From assembly GCA_020634975.1 (NCBI GenBank), contig JACKAQ010000001.1, forward strand, positions 372,001 to 436,000: a stretch of 64,000 nt of DNA, read 5' to 3'. The position numbers and the translations under genes are program-made. Positions 52,843-62,782 of the stretch are shown one piece after another (position 1 is the first letter of the stretch; each line of letters opens with the position of its first letter). The stretch comes from JACKAQ01 sp020634975 [NCBI: Calditrichia bacterium] (GTDB lineage: Bacteria; Calditrichota; Calditrichia; RBG-13-44-9). Under the pieces are notes generated by a model. It worked only from the letters and a program-made list of their open reading frames with translations, did not search any database and had not been told where the DNA came from.

Positions 52843-53176
52843 CATCAGACCTCATAGTTGTGCTTTATGAAATTTACAATTTATATGTAAAGCAAGAATT
52901 AAGGTCGATTGCAAATATATGCGTCAGGAAAAAGCTCACATTTCAAACGGAAAGCCGACATTTCTTGATGCGGGTGCCCGAGTAAATTCCAACGATTAAG
53001 TCAGAAATGTGTTATGCTGCGAACAGCAAATTAAGGCTAAAATAATGGAGATTCCTGCATTCGCCGGAATGATCGATAAGGTATCATTTGCCGACATTCG
53101 GAGCAAATGCAGGAATCTCCGGTTTGTTTTCTCAAAACAGCCTATGAAATAAAAATCTTTGGGATACTACGAACAA
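52843..53176. other. Intergenic region with a palindromic element
   Basis: About 330 bases between tnaA and the aminopeptidase gene (both minus strand). It contains the inverted repeat listed at 53047-53120 and no gene; the tnaA promoter should be here. Confidence 0.5.
53047..53120. repeat. Palindromic intergenic element (GGAATGA type)
   Basis: GGAGATTCCTGCATTCGCCG... on the left is complemented by ...GCAAATGCAGGAATCTCC on the right, ~25-bp arms around a ~20-nt centre. Arm sequence (GATTCCTGC ... GGAATGA) matches 36372-36428, so this is a second copy of one repeat family. Confidence 0.75.
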
Positions 53177-55045
53177 CTACTTTTTCAAAATTTGATCAAT
53201 TGTCGCATACGTTACCGGGTGATAACCGGCGCGGGCGGTCGCATAAATTTTGCGGGCACGTTCCAGCCCTTCCGGGGTTTTGGCGAGCGCAGTGTATAAC
53301 GGCAGCACCAATTTGCGGCGACCAATTTGCGAGAGGTAATCGTCCAGCCGATCGTATGCGGGCGTATAGTTATTATTTACAGCATGTTCCAGCCACAAAC
53401 ATGCAATTTCGGAATTACCGGATTGGGTAAATTTGAACGCATTGTCCAAATCCTGCAGTTGTGCAGTGCTCAATTCTTTGGGCAAATTTCGCAGAAAATG
53501 CAGCCAGTGGTGGGTAGTCCAGCCGTTGGTGTCCAATTTTGCGGCGGGTGTGCCGCCGGTCCAGTTTGCAATTTGAGCTTCAACTTTGGCGAATTCATCC
53601 GATTGCGGCACCGGTGCGTTGTCCGGCAATCCGGGTCCGTACACCCATTGATCGATCTTTAGTTTTTCCTCTAATTCTTTATCACCCTTGATGAGGTTTT
53701 CCCGCAGATATTTCACAAATCCTTCGGATGTCATGGTTTGGAACGCAAATTTGTCGAAATAGCCGCGCAAAAACGGATCCCATTTTTCCCGCCCGAATGT
53801 TTTTTCGAGCAGCACCAAAAAAAGCGCACCTTTGTCGTAAACAATACCACTTGCGGTATCATCCGGGTCGCGTCCGGCTAAATTTAGTTTGAGGTGGGTG
53901 TCCGGACTGTTCGCGCCAAGCTGCTTGACATCTCGCATCGCATCCTGATAACTCAATTGGGCAAGCATTCGAGCATACGATTCTCCGTAAACTTCTTCCA
54001 TTATTCGATTTTCGAAATACGAAGTAAAGCCTTCGTTGAGCCAAAAATCGTTCCACGTTGCGCTGGTAACCAAATTTCCTGACCAGCTGTGCGCCAGTTC
54101 ATGGGCAACGAGCGCAACCAGCGAGCGATCGCCGGCCAAAATGGTGGGCGTTGCAAAGGTGAGCCGGGGATTTTCCATCCCGCCAAACGGAAAACTGGGC
54201 GGCAGCACAATCATATCGTAACGATCCCAGCGATACGGGCCGTATAATTTTTCGGCAGCTTCGATCATTTTTTCGGTATCGGCAAATTCGTAAGCGGCTT
54301 TGGCGATCACGGATGGCTCCGCATAAACGCCGCTCCGTGCGCCAAGCGACCGAAATTCCACATCGCCAACGGCAATAGCCAGCAAATATGCGGGAATCGG
54401 CTGTGCCATTGTGAATTCGTAAACGCCGTCTGCGCTTTTTTCGGTGGGATTTGAGGCGCTCATCAACGCCAACAATTCCGGATCGGTTTTTACGCGGGCA
54501 TTGTATGTAAAACGGATCCCCGGGCTATCCTGGCAGGGAATCCAGGTTCGCGCCAAAATAGCCTGCGACTGGCTGAACAAAAACGGGTGCTTTTTCCCGG
54601 CAGTTTGTTCAGCAGTTAACCATTGCAATGCTGCAGCTTCCGGCGCAGATGAATAGTACACATGCACTATTTTTGTTTCCGGCAGAATGTCGATTGCCAG
54701 CTCCTGACCCATGTATTCGATGGTTTCGCCGATCGAAAATGTGGTTTCAATTTCATCTTCACCGAGGGTTATTTTATCGATCGTCAAATCGCGGGAGTCG
54801 AAAAACAGCCGTTTCGCGCCGGTTTTGTTTTTGACATGAATGCTGGCTTTCGCCACAATCCGGTGTTCCGCAAAATCGATAGCGGCGTCCCAATCCAGAT
54901 GGGTCATCACAACTTCATCGGCATGCGCAAAGGAATGCGGATCACGCAGGGTTTCCGGTGCGGCGTTGTCAGTGCAGCCGCTCATCGCAATTAGTGAAAA
55001 AATCACCATTATTTTCATCCATTTTTGGATCTGTACCACTGGCAT
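53177..55045 (-). CDS. M1-family zinc aminopeptidase lipoprotein
   Basis: A 622-aa aminopeptidase of the leukotriene-A4-hydrolase type. The ATG at 55045 follows GGAGG at 8 nt; the signal IMVIFSLIAMSGCTD ends in a lipobox cysteine, so it is probably membrane-anchored in the periplasm. The exopeptidase motif FGGMENPRLTF is near residue 290, and the zinc site VALVAHELAHSWSGN is near 313 with the third ligand in FWLNEGFTSYFE. The C-terminal ~100 residues are a helical repeat domain as in LTA4 hydrolase. Confidence 0.92.
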   Translation of the reverse strand: MPVVQIQKWMKIMVIFSLIAMSGCTDNAAPETLRDPHSFAHADEVVMTHLDWDAAIDFAEHRIVAKASIHVKNKTGAKRLFFDSRDLTIDKITLGEDEIETTFSIGETIEYMGQELAIDILPETKIVHVYYSSAPEAAALQWLTAEQTAGKKHPFLFSQSQAILARTWIPCQDSPGIRFTYNARVKTDPELLALMSASNPTEKSADGVYEFTMAQPIPAYLLAIAVGDVEFRSLGARSGVYAEPSVIAKAAYEFADTEKMIEAAEKLYGPYRWDRYDMIVLPPSFPFGGMENPRLTFATPTILAGDRSLVALVAHELAHSWSGNLVTSATWNDFWLNEGFTSYFENRIMEEVYGESYARMLAQLSYQDAMRDVKQLGANSPDTHLKLNLAGRDPDDTASGIVYDKGALFLVLLEKTFGREKWDPFLRGYFDKFAFQTMTSEGFVKYLRENLIKGDKELEEKLKIDQWVYGPGLPDNAPVPQSDEFAKVEAQIANWTGGTPAAKLDTNGWTTHHWLHFLRNLPKELSTAQLQDLDNAFKFTQSGNSEIACLWLEHAVNNNYTPAYDRLDDYLSQIGRRKLVLPLYTALAKTPEGLERARKIYATARAGYHPVTYATIDQILKK

Positions 55046-55290
55046 ATTCAATTCCTCCATTAACTTTTGCCAAACTCAAATGTAGCCAAATTCAGCAAAT
55101 TTGAAAGTAAATTTTGTAAATGGTTTAAATCGCCGTATCGCGAAATCCAAATGCAGCCCGGCGGGTTACGTTTCCGATCATTTAAGTGGTTGATTTTATC
55201 GCGATTTGGTGTATCTTAAATACAATGAATGGTACCATTTTGATAGAAACAGCCATTTGGCGAACCGGTTGTTTAACTGACGCATAAACT

Positions 55291-58200
55291 ATGAATAATC
55301 AGCTACTTAACCAGAATTTCAAATTGAACGGCAGATTTGGCATTTTCAGAAAAATTGTCATTCTGGCGATGCTGTTGACGGTTATTCCGCTGGTGACGAT
55401 CGGATTTTACACCCTGCACACAGTGGATGAAGCCGGGCAGGACATCAGCAAACGAACAACTAACGCGCTAAACCAACGAACCATCGATGCGCTGGAGATG
55501 CAGGCGTATTACATCGCCGAATCCGTGCGGAATTTTTTGCTGAAAGTTGAAACAGATTTGCAATATCTTGCCAAAACCAATCTATCTCAGGAACGGCTGG
55601 CGCTGTTCGCGAAACAAAAAACGTCTCAGGTTTGGGAAGCATATTCGGATGTGCACAGCGGCAAATTGCCGTTGTATAAAGAAATTACCGTTATCGATGC
55701 CAACGGTAATGAGCAGATCAACATCCGGAATGGCAAAATTACCCCGGAAAACCAGTTACGAAATGTTCGCAGCCCCGAAAACACAACTTATCTGGTAGAA
55801 GATTATTTTGTGAAAACCCGCGATTTGCCGCCCGGCGAAATTTATGTGTCGCGGTTGACCGGATTTTACATCAGCGAACCGGAGCATCTGCAAGGTTTTG
55901 CCAATCCCGAAGAAGCGATCCGCAACACCAAAATTCATTACGACGGCGTTATTCGTTTTGCAACGCCGCTGTACACCGATGGCAAATTTTCGGGCATGGT
56001 TACGCTGGGGTTGGATCAACGCCATTTGATGGAATTTACCCAACATGTGCTGCCGTTGAGCACAGAAAAAGTCTCGTTTCCCATTTACAATTCCGGAAAT
56101 TACGCGTTCATGTTTGATGACGAGGGCTGGATTATCACCCATCCCAAATTGTGGGATATTCGCGGGGTGGATAAAAACGGACGCTGGATAAAAGCATATT
56201 CAGCGGATACACCCGAAGATTTGATCGATGGCGGATTTATCCCGTTTAATCTGGATACCGCCGGATTTATTCATGAAAATTATCCGATTGTTTCCAACGC
56301 CGTTCGCCAAAAAGAGCGCGGCACCGTCATCACCAAAAATGTGGGTGGCGTTTCCAAAATTATGTCGTACGCGCCAATTTTGTATGAAAAAGGCGCGTTT
56401 TCCCGGCACGGCATTTTTGGGGGAATTACGGTTGGCGCAGAAATTTACGGCTTTAACGAACCGGCGCAATTTGTTGAAAATGAAATACTTACAACGTTAG
56501 CTTTGGTGCGAAACCGGCTGTGGTGGATTGTGGGAATCGCGATTATCATCACGCTAGTGGTATCGATTATTTTATCGCATGGCTTTGCCAAACCGATCAT
56601 CCATCTCACCAAAGTGGCGAACCAGATTGCCAACGGCAGTTTCAAAAAACGCATCAACATCAACCGGGAAGATGAGATCGGGACGCTGGCGGTGAGCTTT
56701 AACGATATGGCAGATAAACTCGACCAAAACCGCTTTCAACTGCTCTCGACCATTTCCGAATTGCGGTCATCCAAAACCGAAACCGAAAAATACGCCAATG
56801 AGCTGGAATACCAGATCAAAATTTTGCAGGGCATCCAGCGCATCAGCAATATTTTGGGCACAACATTTAATATGAACACGGTTATCCGGTTAATTTTGGA
56901 GCATTGCATCAACAGTATTGGCTTCGACCGGACCATTTTGTATTTGATAGATGAGCAGCAGCAATATCTGGAATGCACGGAAACCCACGGTTTTAACGCA
57001 GAAAATGAGAAATACGCCCGCCGTTCCCGCTATCATCTGGAACGATACGATTGCATCGAAACGCGGGTGGTGCGCGAAGGGCGCATTATTTATGTGGAAG
57101 ATTTTGCGCATTATCCGGAGGCAACGGAGCTGGATAAAAAAATCTATAATTTCACAAAAAGTAACTCGTTTGTGTATGTGCCGCTAAAGGTGAAGGAAAA
57201 AATTATCGGGATTTTGGGCGCGGATAAAGTGCGATCGAAAAATCCGATAACCCAAACGGACATCAACTCGCTGCAGATTTTGGCGAACCAGGCTTCGCGG
57301 GTGATCGAAAACACCCGGCTGTATCAGGAGGTGATTAACCAGCGCAATTTTGTGGAAGATATCATCAGCAATATGCAAAACGGCGTAATTACGATAAATA
57401 GCAACGGCAGGATTACCAGCTTCAATCGCGCGGCCAGTAAAATTCTGCAAAGCGGCAATCCCGCGATGTTCAACCCCAATTCGCAAATGTCTATCGAAAC
57501 ACTGTCCGTTATTCAGGAAGTGAAGGACAGGCTGTTCGAGAACGGTTCGTACAGCAATTACAACGTAAAAGTGGAAACCGAAAACGGGTTGAAATTCCTC
57601 AATATTCTGGCATCGCTGATTAAACGGAACGAACCGACCAACGACGGCATCATTATTATTGAAGATGTGACCGAACGGAAACAGCTCGATGATCACGTTC
57701 AGCAACTGGAACGGTTGGCATCGCTGGGCAGGTTCGGCGCCAGCATTGCGCACGAAATCCGCAATCCGCTGACGGGCGTCAGCCTTTTTCTGGATAATTT
57801 GCACGACAGGCTTGCCGGTCAGCCGGATGTTGCGAATCTGGTTGCGAAAGCGCTGGAAGAAATTGAGCGACTGGAAAAACTAACTCACGAAATATTAGTT
57901 TATACGCATCCATCTGCCGGTGAACTGAAGTTGTCGAATATCAACGATATCATCTCAAATGTGTTGGGATTTATCGACACACAATTTATCAACAACGGCA
58001 TTATCGTTACCAAAAAATTGGACGAACAGTTGCCCGATGCGTTGATAAATGCAGACCGGATGCGCCAGGCGTTGCTCAATTTGTTCATCAACGCGATTCA
58101 GGCGATGCCGGATGGCGGCAGGTTGTGGGTATCCACATCGCTGATCAATAAAATTCCCGTGTTGGTGCAAAACGCGGAATCGATAGCGGCAAACGGTTGG

Positions 58201-58437
58201 CTCAAAATTCGGGTGCAGGATAACGGTCCCGGTATTCCGCCCACAGAACGCAAAAAAATATTTGAACCGTTTTATTCGAAAAAACAAAAGGGCACCGGGT
58301 TGGGTTTGGCGACCACTTACAGCATTATTTCCGCCCAGAATGGGGTGATTCGCGTTGGCGGCAAAGTGGGTTCCGGCGCAATTTTCACGATTTATTTGCC
58401 GCTGACCGCGGAAACCACCGGAGTGATAACCGGATAA
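55291..58437 (+). CDS. Sensor histidine kinase (periplasmic sensor, HAMP, GAF, PAS)
   Basis: A 1048-aa inner-membrane kinase. TM1 at ~25-45 and TM2 at ~408-430 (WWIVGIAIIITLVVSII) flank a ~360-residue periplasmic sensor of the double-Cache type. It continues with HAMP (~433-485), a GAF domain (~530-680, FDRTILYLIDEQQQYLECTE), a PAS domain (~690-800), the phosphoacceptor helix with IAHEIRNPLTGV (His821) and an HATPase domain (NLFINAIQAMPDGG, DNGPGIP, GTGLGLATTY). The response regulator starts 14 nt downstream. No good ribosome site is seen before the ATG. Confidence 0.93.
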   Translation: MNNQLLNQNFKLNGRFGIFRKIVILAMLLTVIPLVTIGFYTLHTVDEAGQDISKRTTNALNQRTIDALEMQAYYIAESVRNFLLKVETDLQYLAKTNLSQERLALFAKQKTSQVWEAYSDVHSGKLPLYKEITVIDANGNEQINIRNGKITPENQLRNVRSPENTTYLVEDYFVKTRDLPPGEIYVSRLTGFYISEPEHLQGFANPEEAIRNTKIHYDGVIRFATPLYTDGKFSGMVTLGLDQRHLMEFTQHVLPLSTEKVSFPIYNSGNYAFMFDDEGWIITHPKLWDIRGVDKNGRWIKAYSADTPEDLIDGGFIPFNLDTAGFIHENYPIVSNAVRQKERGTVITKNVGGVSKIMSYAPILYEKGAFSRHGIFGGITVGAEIYGFNEPAQFVENEILTTLALVRNRLWWIVGIAIIITLVVSIILSHGFAKPIIHLTKVANQIANGSFKKRININREDEIGTLAVSFNDMADKLDQNRFQLLSTISELRSSKTETEKYANELEYQIKILQGIQRISNILGTTFNMNTVIRLILEHCINSIGFDRTILYLIDEQQQYLECTETHGFNAENEKYARRSRYHLERYDCIETRVVREGRIIYVEDFAHYPEATELDKKIYNFTKSNSFVYVPLKVKEKIIGILGADKVRSKNPITQTDINSLQILANQASRVIENTRLYQEVINQRNFVEDIISNMQNGVITINSNGRITSFNRAASKILQSGNPAMFNPNSQMSIETLSVIQEVKDRLFENGSYSNYNVKVETENGLKFLNILASLIKRNEPTNDGIIIIEDVTERKQLDDHVQQLERLASLGRFGASIAHEIRNPLTGVSLFLDNLHDRLAGQPDVANLVAKALEEIERLEKLTHEILVYTHPSAGELKLSNINDIISNVLGFIDTQFINNGIIVTKKLDEQLPDALINADRMRQALLNLFINAIQAMPDGGRLWVSTSLINKIPVLVQNAESIAANGWLKIRVQDNGPGIPPTERKKIFEPFYSKKQKGTGLGLATTYSIISAQNGVIRVGGKVGSGAIFTIYLPLTAETTGVITG

Positions 58438-58451
58438 TTTTTGGAGATTTT

Positions 58452-59831
58452 ATGAGTGGACACAATATTTTAGTGATCGATGACGAGGAGTTTATCCGGC
58501 TGAATTTGCAAAATATTTTGCAGGAAGAACATCACCGGATATTTTTGTGCAGCTCCGGAAAAGAAGCGATTGCCACGGTTCAAAACAGCGATTTCTCATT
58601 GGTTTTATTGGACTTGAATCTGCCGGATATGAACGGTATCGATATTTTACGGCAGCTAAAGCAAATTCAGCCGAATTTGCTGGTGATCATTATCACCGGA
58701 TTTGCGTCGGTAGAATCTGCGGTGGAAGCCATAAAACTGGGCGCGTATGATTACATCAAAAAACCGTTTAAAGCCGATGCCATTAAATTAATTGTGAAAC
58801 TGGCGCTGGAAACGCAGGCGCTCAAAGAGCGGGTAAAGCAGTTGCTGCAAACCCACAAACCCACCGGATTGAACACCATTTTGGGCGACAGCGCCGAAAT
58901 TTTAAAAGTGAAACATCAGATTTTGGAATTTGCCAAATACGATTCGGAAACGGTGCTGATCACCGGCGAAAGCGGCACGGGAAAAGAGCTGATTTCGCAG
59001 GCGTTGCACAACCTTAGCCCACGCCATCAATTTGATTTTGTTGAAGTTAACTGCGCATCCATCCCGGAAAATTTGTTGGAGAGCGAGCTGTTTGGTTACG
59101 AAAAAGGCGCGTTCACCGATGCGCAAAGCACCAAAAAAGGGTTGCTCGAAAAAGCGGATAACGGCACGCTGTTTCTCGATGAAATCGGAGAAATGAGCCC
59201 GTCGCTGCAGGCAAAATTGTTGCGGGTTTTGGAACACAAAACCTTTCGGCGACTTGGCGGCACGAAAGATATTACGGTAGATTTGCGGATCATCGCCGCA
59301 ACCAACAAAGATTTGCATCAGGCGATAACCGATAAAGAATTTCGCGAAGACTTGTATTACCGGCTGAATGTATTGCGCATCGAAGTGCCGCCATTGCGGA
59401 ATCGCGGTAATGATATTCTGATTTTGGCGCATTATTTTTTAGCCCAGTTTAGCAAACGATACAATAAAAAACCGAAACAGCTATCGCCGGCTGCATCTCA
59501 GGAATTATTGAATTACAACTGGCCGGGCAATATTCGCGAGCTTAAAAATCTGGTCGAGCGAATTTGCATTCTCCATCAATCGGAATTGATTGATTCATTT
59601 AATTTATCTGTCAAAAGCAATAATCCTGCGGAAAAAACGGCGGAGCCACCCGCAAACCAGATGCTCGGTAAAATTCCGCTGGACGAAATTTTGTTCAATA
59701 TGGAAGCGGAGTTAATCAAACATGCACTAAAGATTGCCGAAGATAATGCCAGTCAAGCAGCCCGGATTTTGAAAATCCCCCGGGAAACACTGCGCTATAA
59801 AATTGCAAAATATGGGCTTTCGGGTGGCTAA
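58452..59831 (+). CDS. Sigma54-dependent response regulator (NtrC/AtoC type)
   Basis: A 459-aa transcription activator. The receiver has LVIDDEEFIRLN and Asp54 in LVLLDLNLPDMNG. The AAA+ domain (~145-380) has Walker A ITGESGTGKELISQA, the sigma54-contacting loop GAFTDAQ (a common GAFTGA variant) and Walker B GTLFLDEIGEM. A Fis-type helix-turn-helix closes it (ASQAARILKIPRETLRYKIA). GGAG lies 5 nt before the ATG. Its likely target is the -24/-12 promoter 250 nt downstream. Confidence 0.95.
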   Translation: MSGHNILVIDDEEFIRLNLQNILQEEHHRIFLCSSGKEAIATVQNSDFSLVLLDLNLPDMNGIDILRQLKQIQPNLLVIIITGFASVESAVEAIKLGAYDYIKKPFKADAIKLIVKLALETQALKERVKQLLQTHKPTGLNTILGDSAEILKVKHQILEFAKYDSETVLITGESGTGKELISQALHNLSPRHQFDFVEVNCASIPENLLESELFGYEKGAFTDAQSTKKGLLEKADNGTLFLDEIGEMSPSLQAKLLRVLEHKTFRRLGGTKDITVDLRIIAATNKDLHQAITDKEFREDLYYRLNVLRIEVPPLRNRGNDILILAHYFLAQFSKRYNKKPKQLSPAASQELLNYNWPGNIRELKNLVERICILHQSELIDSFNLSVKSNNPAEKTAEPPANQMLGKIPLDEILFNMEAELIKHALKIAEDNASQAARILKIPRETLRYKIAKYGLSGG

Positions 59832-59833
59832 AA

Positions 59834-59851
59834 TTGACCGGAACCGGTCAA
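59834..59851. promoter_or_regulatory. Candidate enhancer site for the sigma54 activator
   Basis: TTGACCGG-AA-CCGGTCAA is a perfect 8-bp inverted repeat directly after the regulator stop codon and about 230 nt before the -24/-12 promoter, where NtrC-type enhancers usually lie. It lacks a T-run, so it is not a normal terminator. Confidence 0.5.
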
Positions 59852-60080
59852 AATTCACCACCCTTTTTGCATCAGTTGCCGATTTATTATTTTCGATTAA
59901 TATTTTATTCACCTGCCAAAAACCGCCCCGGTTTCAGAACACCGTTGCCACTATCTAGTCATAAAACTCTGTTTTTACAGCATTTAAACAGCTTATAAAA
60001 TCGAAATCCAACAGTAGCCCTTCCAACCGATGTTTCAATCGATACAAAATTACTAATTTTGCATGTGATATTTGTTACAC
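59852..60080. other. Intergenic leader between regulator and porin
   Basis: About 230 bases, AT-rich, without any coding frame. It separates the candidate enhancer from the -24/-12 promoter and may hold integration-host-factor-like bend sites, which cannot be called here. Confidence 0.45.
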
Positions 60081-60097
60081 TTGGCACACCCATTGCA
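60081..60097 (+). promoter_or_regulatory. Sigma54 (-24/-12) promoter of the porin operon
   Basis: TTGGCACACCCATTGCA fits the sigma54 consensus YTGGCACGrNNNTTGCW at all but the two least conserved positions, with GG and GC exactly ten bases apart. The start of transcription would be near 60108, about 78 nt before the porin ATG. A sigma54 activator gene lies immediately upstream. Confidence 0.85.
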
Positions 60098-60185
60098 AAA
60101 ACGACCATCGATGATGTTGATGTTTGGTTTGTAGTTACTCTTACTTTTTCATTTTCATATCTCAATTAAACGTTTAGGAGGCTGT

Positions 60186-61196
60186 ATGAAATTGTTTACG
60201 CGTCTGTCTGTTATTTTACTGTTTGCATGTTTACTCTCAGGTTCGATGTTTGCCGGTGACGAAGACATGAAAGTTGAACACAAAGTTGGTGGTACGGTTC
60301 AGTCGTGGGTGAGTTACCAGGCTGCAGATTCAGCATTTTTAGGGTTTGGGCTCCGTCGTGTTCGTGCTCGCTGGTATGCTACTATCAACTCTAAATTCAA
60401 AACAATGGTTCAGGCTGAATTAACCGACCCGAAACTATTGGATGCAAGACTTGAATACCATTTCAGCAAACAGTTTAATGTTCGTATGGGACGTTTTGTA
60501 GGTGCCGGTGTACGCGGCGGTGGTTTGACGTCTCACTCACAAATTGATATTGTTGAGCGCCCCAGAGTCGCAAATTATTGGGCAGCAAGAACAATTGGAT
60601 CCGATTTCCGTGATTACGGTGTGCAGGCTGAAGCCAAATCAGCTACTGGCGAATATGCCGGTCGCGTGTTCTTCCACAATGGCAGCGGTGCTGCAAATGT
60701 GATTAGCCACGAAAGAACATCTCCCAGAGAAGCTCAATTAAGAGATATTGCAGCTGATGTGATGGTTATTGCTGCACCGAAAAGTGTTGAAGGTCTGGAA
60801 GTTGGTGGTCATTTTGGCGTTGGTAACAAAGACGTAAAAGAATGGACAAGCTACTCCGGTTATGCCTATTACGAACCCGGTCCGTTCCGTTTGAAAGCTG
60901 AATTAGTTGGATTGGTTGATAAAAGCGGTGCTGAAGATGTAACCACAATGGGCTACTATGTATTTGGTGGGTTTGAAGTAACCCCGAATATCGAAATTGT
61001 TGGTCGTTTTGAAACTTTCGATCCGAATACGGACGTGGATGAAGACGGCGTTAACGATATTACTGCCGGTTTTGTTTACAAACAATTCTCCGGAAAAGTA
61101 AATCACAAACTGACGGCCGCAATTGTTATCCCTTCGGAACAAGGCGAAAGCGTGAAAAACACAGCGTTTTATACCGTCTGGCAGATTGTATTTTAA
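60186..61196 (+). CDS. OprP/OprO-like outer-membrane porin
   Basis: A 336-aa outer-membrane barrel. AGGAGG lies 5 nt before the ATG; the signal peptide is LSVILLFACLLSGSMFA. Short amphipathic strands with aromatic girdles run through the protein (RRVRARWYATINSKFKTMVQ; LEYHFSKQFNVRMGRFVGAG), as in the phosphate-selective porin O/P family, and it ends in an aromatic residue (QIVF), the usual barrel-assembly signal. The substrate is probably an anion, inferred from family and from the TRAP genes downstream. Confidence 0.84.
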   Translation: MKLFTRLSVILLFACLLSGSMFAGDEDMKVEHKVGGTVQSWVSYQAADSAFLGFGLRRVRARWYATINSKFKTMVQAELTDPKLLDARLEYHFSKQFNVRMGRFVGAGVRGGGLTSHSQIDIVERPRVANYWAARTIGSDFRDYGVQAEAKSATGEYAGRVFFHNGSGAANVISHERTSPREAQLRDIAADVMVIAAPKSVEGLEVGGHFGVGNKDVKEWTSYSGYAYYEPGPFRLKAELVGLVDKSGAEDVTTMGYYVFGGFEVTPNIEIVGRFETFDPNTDVDEDGVNDITAGFVYKQFSGKVNHKLTAAIVIPSEQGESVKNTAFYTVWQIVF

Positions 61197-61235
61197 TTCA
61201 TCAATTTATTCATGACTAATTAGCTTGGTGGAAAT

Positions 61236-61703
61236 ATGTTTAAACCAGAGAAGATTCTTGTCCCGACAGATTTCTCCGAAGATGGCATCGAGAGCTCTAA
61301 AATTGCCGTCAAACAGGCGATCAAAATCGCAGAAGGCAGTGGCTCGGAGTTGATATTTTTGCACGTCATTACAGACGATATCACCCGTAAACCATTGTTT
61401 TTTCTCGACGACGACAAATTTGACGAGCTTAAAAAAGACATGCATACAAACGCAAAAAAAGAACTAAAACGCTTTGCGGAGAAATACATCGATGGTCGCT
61501 CGATCCGGTATTCGCTGAAAGTCCGTGCTGGCGCAGCATACGATGAAATTCTGAAAGAGGAGAAAGAATCCGGCATCGATCTCATTTCCATCGCATCGCG
61601 CGGGATGAGTGCACTGCACGACTTTTTCTATGGCAGCACAACCGAAAAAGTAGTGCGACGCGCAACTTGTAACGTACTGGTTGTTCGTAAATTCAGCGAA
61701 TGA
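61236..61703 (+). CDS. Universal stress protein, UspA family
   Basis: A 155-aa cytosolic protein. KILVPTDFSEDGIESSKIAV opens the fold and the ATP-binding motif G-x2-G-x9-G-S/T is met in part by ASRGMSALHDFFYGSTTEKV. UspA proteins are often encoded beside TRAP transporters, where they bind the membrane subunit. It lies between porin and TAXI genes. Confidence 0.9.
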   Translation: MFKPEKILVPTDFSEDGIESSKIAVKQAIKIAEGSGSELIFLHVITDDITRKPLFFLDDDKFDELKKDMHTNAKKELKRFAEKYIDGRSIRYSLKVRAGAAYDEILKEEKESGIDLISIASRGMSALHDFFYGSTTEKVVRRATCNVLVVRKFSE

Positions 61704-61750
61704 TGCTCAATCGCTGAAAAAGCTGTTCACAAAACAATGGAGTAAGTATT

Positions 61751-62704
61751 ATGTCGAAAAATATGAAAATAGTACTCAGCATTTTGTTGATATCTGTAAT
61801 CACCGGCGGTGCAACGTTTGCACAGGTGTTTAAGTTTTCCGGCGGTCCGTCGGGTGGCACCTTTCAATATTATGCCAGCGCAATTGCAACGCTTTCCAAA
61901 GATGCCAAAATGCGCGTTTTGGCAAGCTCCTCCGGTGGTTCAATCGAAAACATCCGGTTGATAAACAGCAACAAATCATCATTTGCAATTGCATATTCCG
62001 GTCACGTTTGGGCTGCCCGCAATGGCAAACTCACCAACGACGAAACGAAATATGAAAATGTTTATGTGATTTCATTTTTGTATGGCGCACCGGCTCAACT
62101 GGTTGTTCACAAAGAGCTTGGTATAACCGATCCAAAACAACTCGCAGATAAGCGGGTTGGTGTTGGTAATGCTGGCTCCGGCGCTGCCGCAAATGCCGAA
62201 CTGTTTTTTACCGAACTGGGCATTTGGGAGACGATGAGTCGCGAAAATCTGGGGTATCGCCAGGCAGCTGATGCGTTTAAAAACAATCAGTTAGATGCCT
62301 TTTGGGTATTCGCTGGTTATCCGAATGCATCCATTCTGGAAGCCGCACTGCAAAGCGATGTAGATATTCTTGATCTGTATAAAGTTGGCGAAAAAATTGG
62401 AATGTTCGAAAAATATCCGTATTTCGGAAAACTTACGATTCCCGCAAATACATATTCCGGACAAACCGAAGCGGTCAACACATTTCAGGATGCTGCACTT
62501 TGGGTCGTTAGCGGCGATGTAAGCGCAGATGACGTTTACAAATTGCTGCAAACCGTATACAGCGAAGAAGGACTCAAGTATATGGTCGAAGTTCACAAAT
62601 CTGCCAAAGGCATGACTGCAGCAAGCGCGCCTACCGGCGTGGTCACACCGTTCCACCCCGGCGCAGAAAAATTCTGGACAGAAAAAGGTGTAATTAAGAA
62701 GTGA
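61751..62704 (+). CDS. TAXI-family TRAP transporter solute-binding protein
   Basis: A 317-aa periplasmic receptor. GGAG upstream; signal peptide IVLSILLISVITGGATFAQ. The TAXI signature is present in FSGGPSGGTFQYYASAIATL, SSGGSIENIRLINSNKSSFA and LADKRVGVGNAGSGAAANAE. It would deliver an organic anion (glutamate or related compounds in known cases) to the fused permease encoded next. Confidence 0.93.
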   Translation: MSKNMKIVLSILLISVITGGATFAQVFKFSGGPSGGTFQYYASAIATLSKDAKMRVLASSSGGSIENIRLINSNKSSFAIAYSGHVWAARNGKLTNDETKYENVYVISFLYGAPAQLVVHKELGITDPKQLADKRVGVGNAGSGAAANAELFFTELGIWETMSRENLGYRQAADAFKNNQLDAFWVFAGYPNASILEAALQSDVDILDLYKVGEKIGMFEKYPYFGKLTIPANTYSGQTEAVNTFQDAALWVVSGDVSADDVYKLLQTVYSEEGLKYMVEVHKSAKGMTAASAPTGVVTPFHPGAEKFWTEKGVIKK

Positions 62705-62721
62705 TGTTCTGAATGAACGCC

Positions 62722-62757
62722 ATTATCGGCGGAGCAAAGATACACTCCGCCGATAAT
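62722..62757 (+). terminator. Intercistronic hairpin between TAXI receptor and permease
   Basis: ATTATCGGCGGAG / CTCCGCCGATAAT form a perfect 13-bp stem with a 10-nt loop, just after the receptor stop. With no T-run, it probably protects or partly stops the message to give more receptor than permease. Confidence 0.65.
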
Positions 62758-62782
62758 AAATTTGTTACGTTGGAGGCAAATC

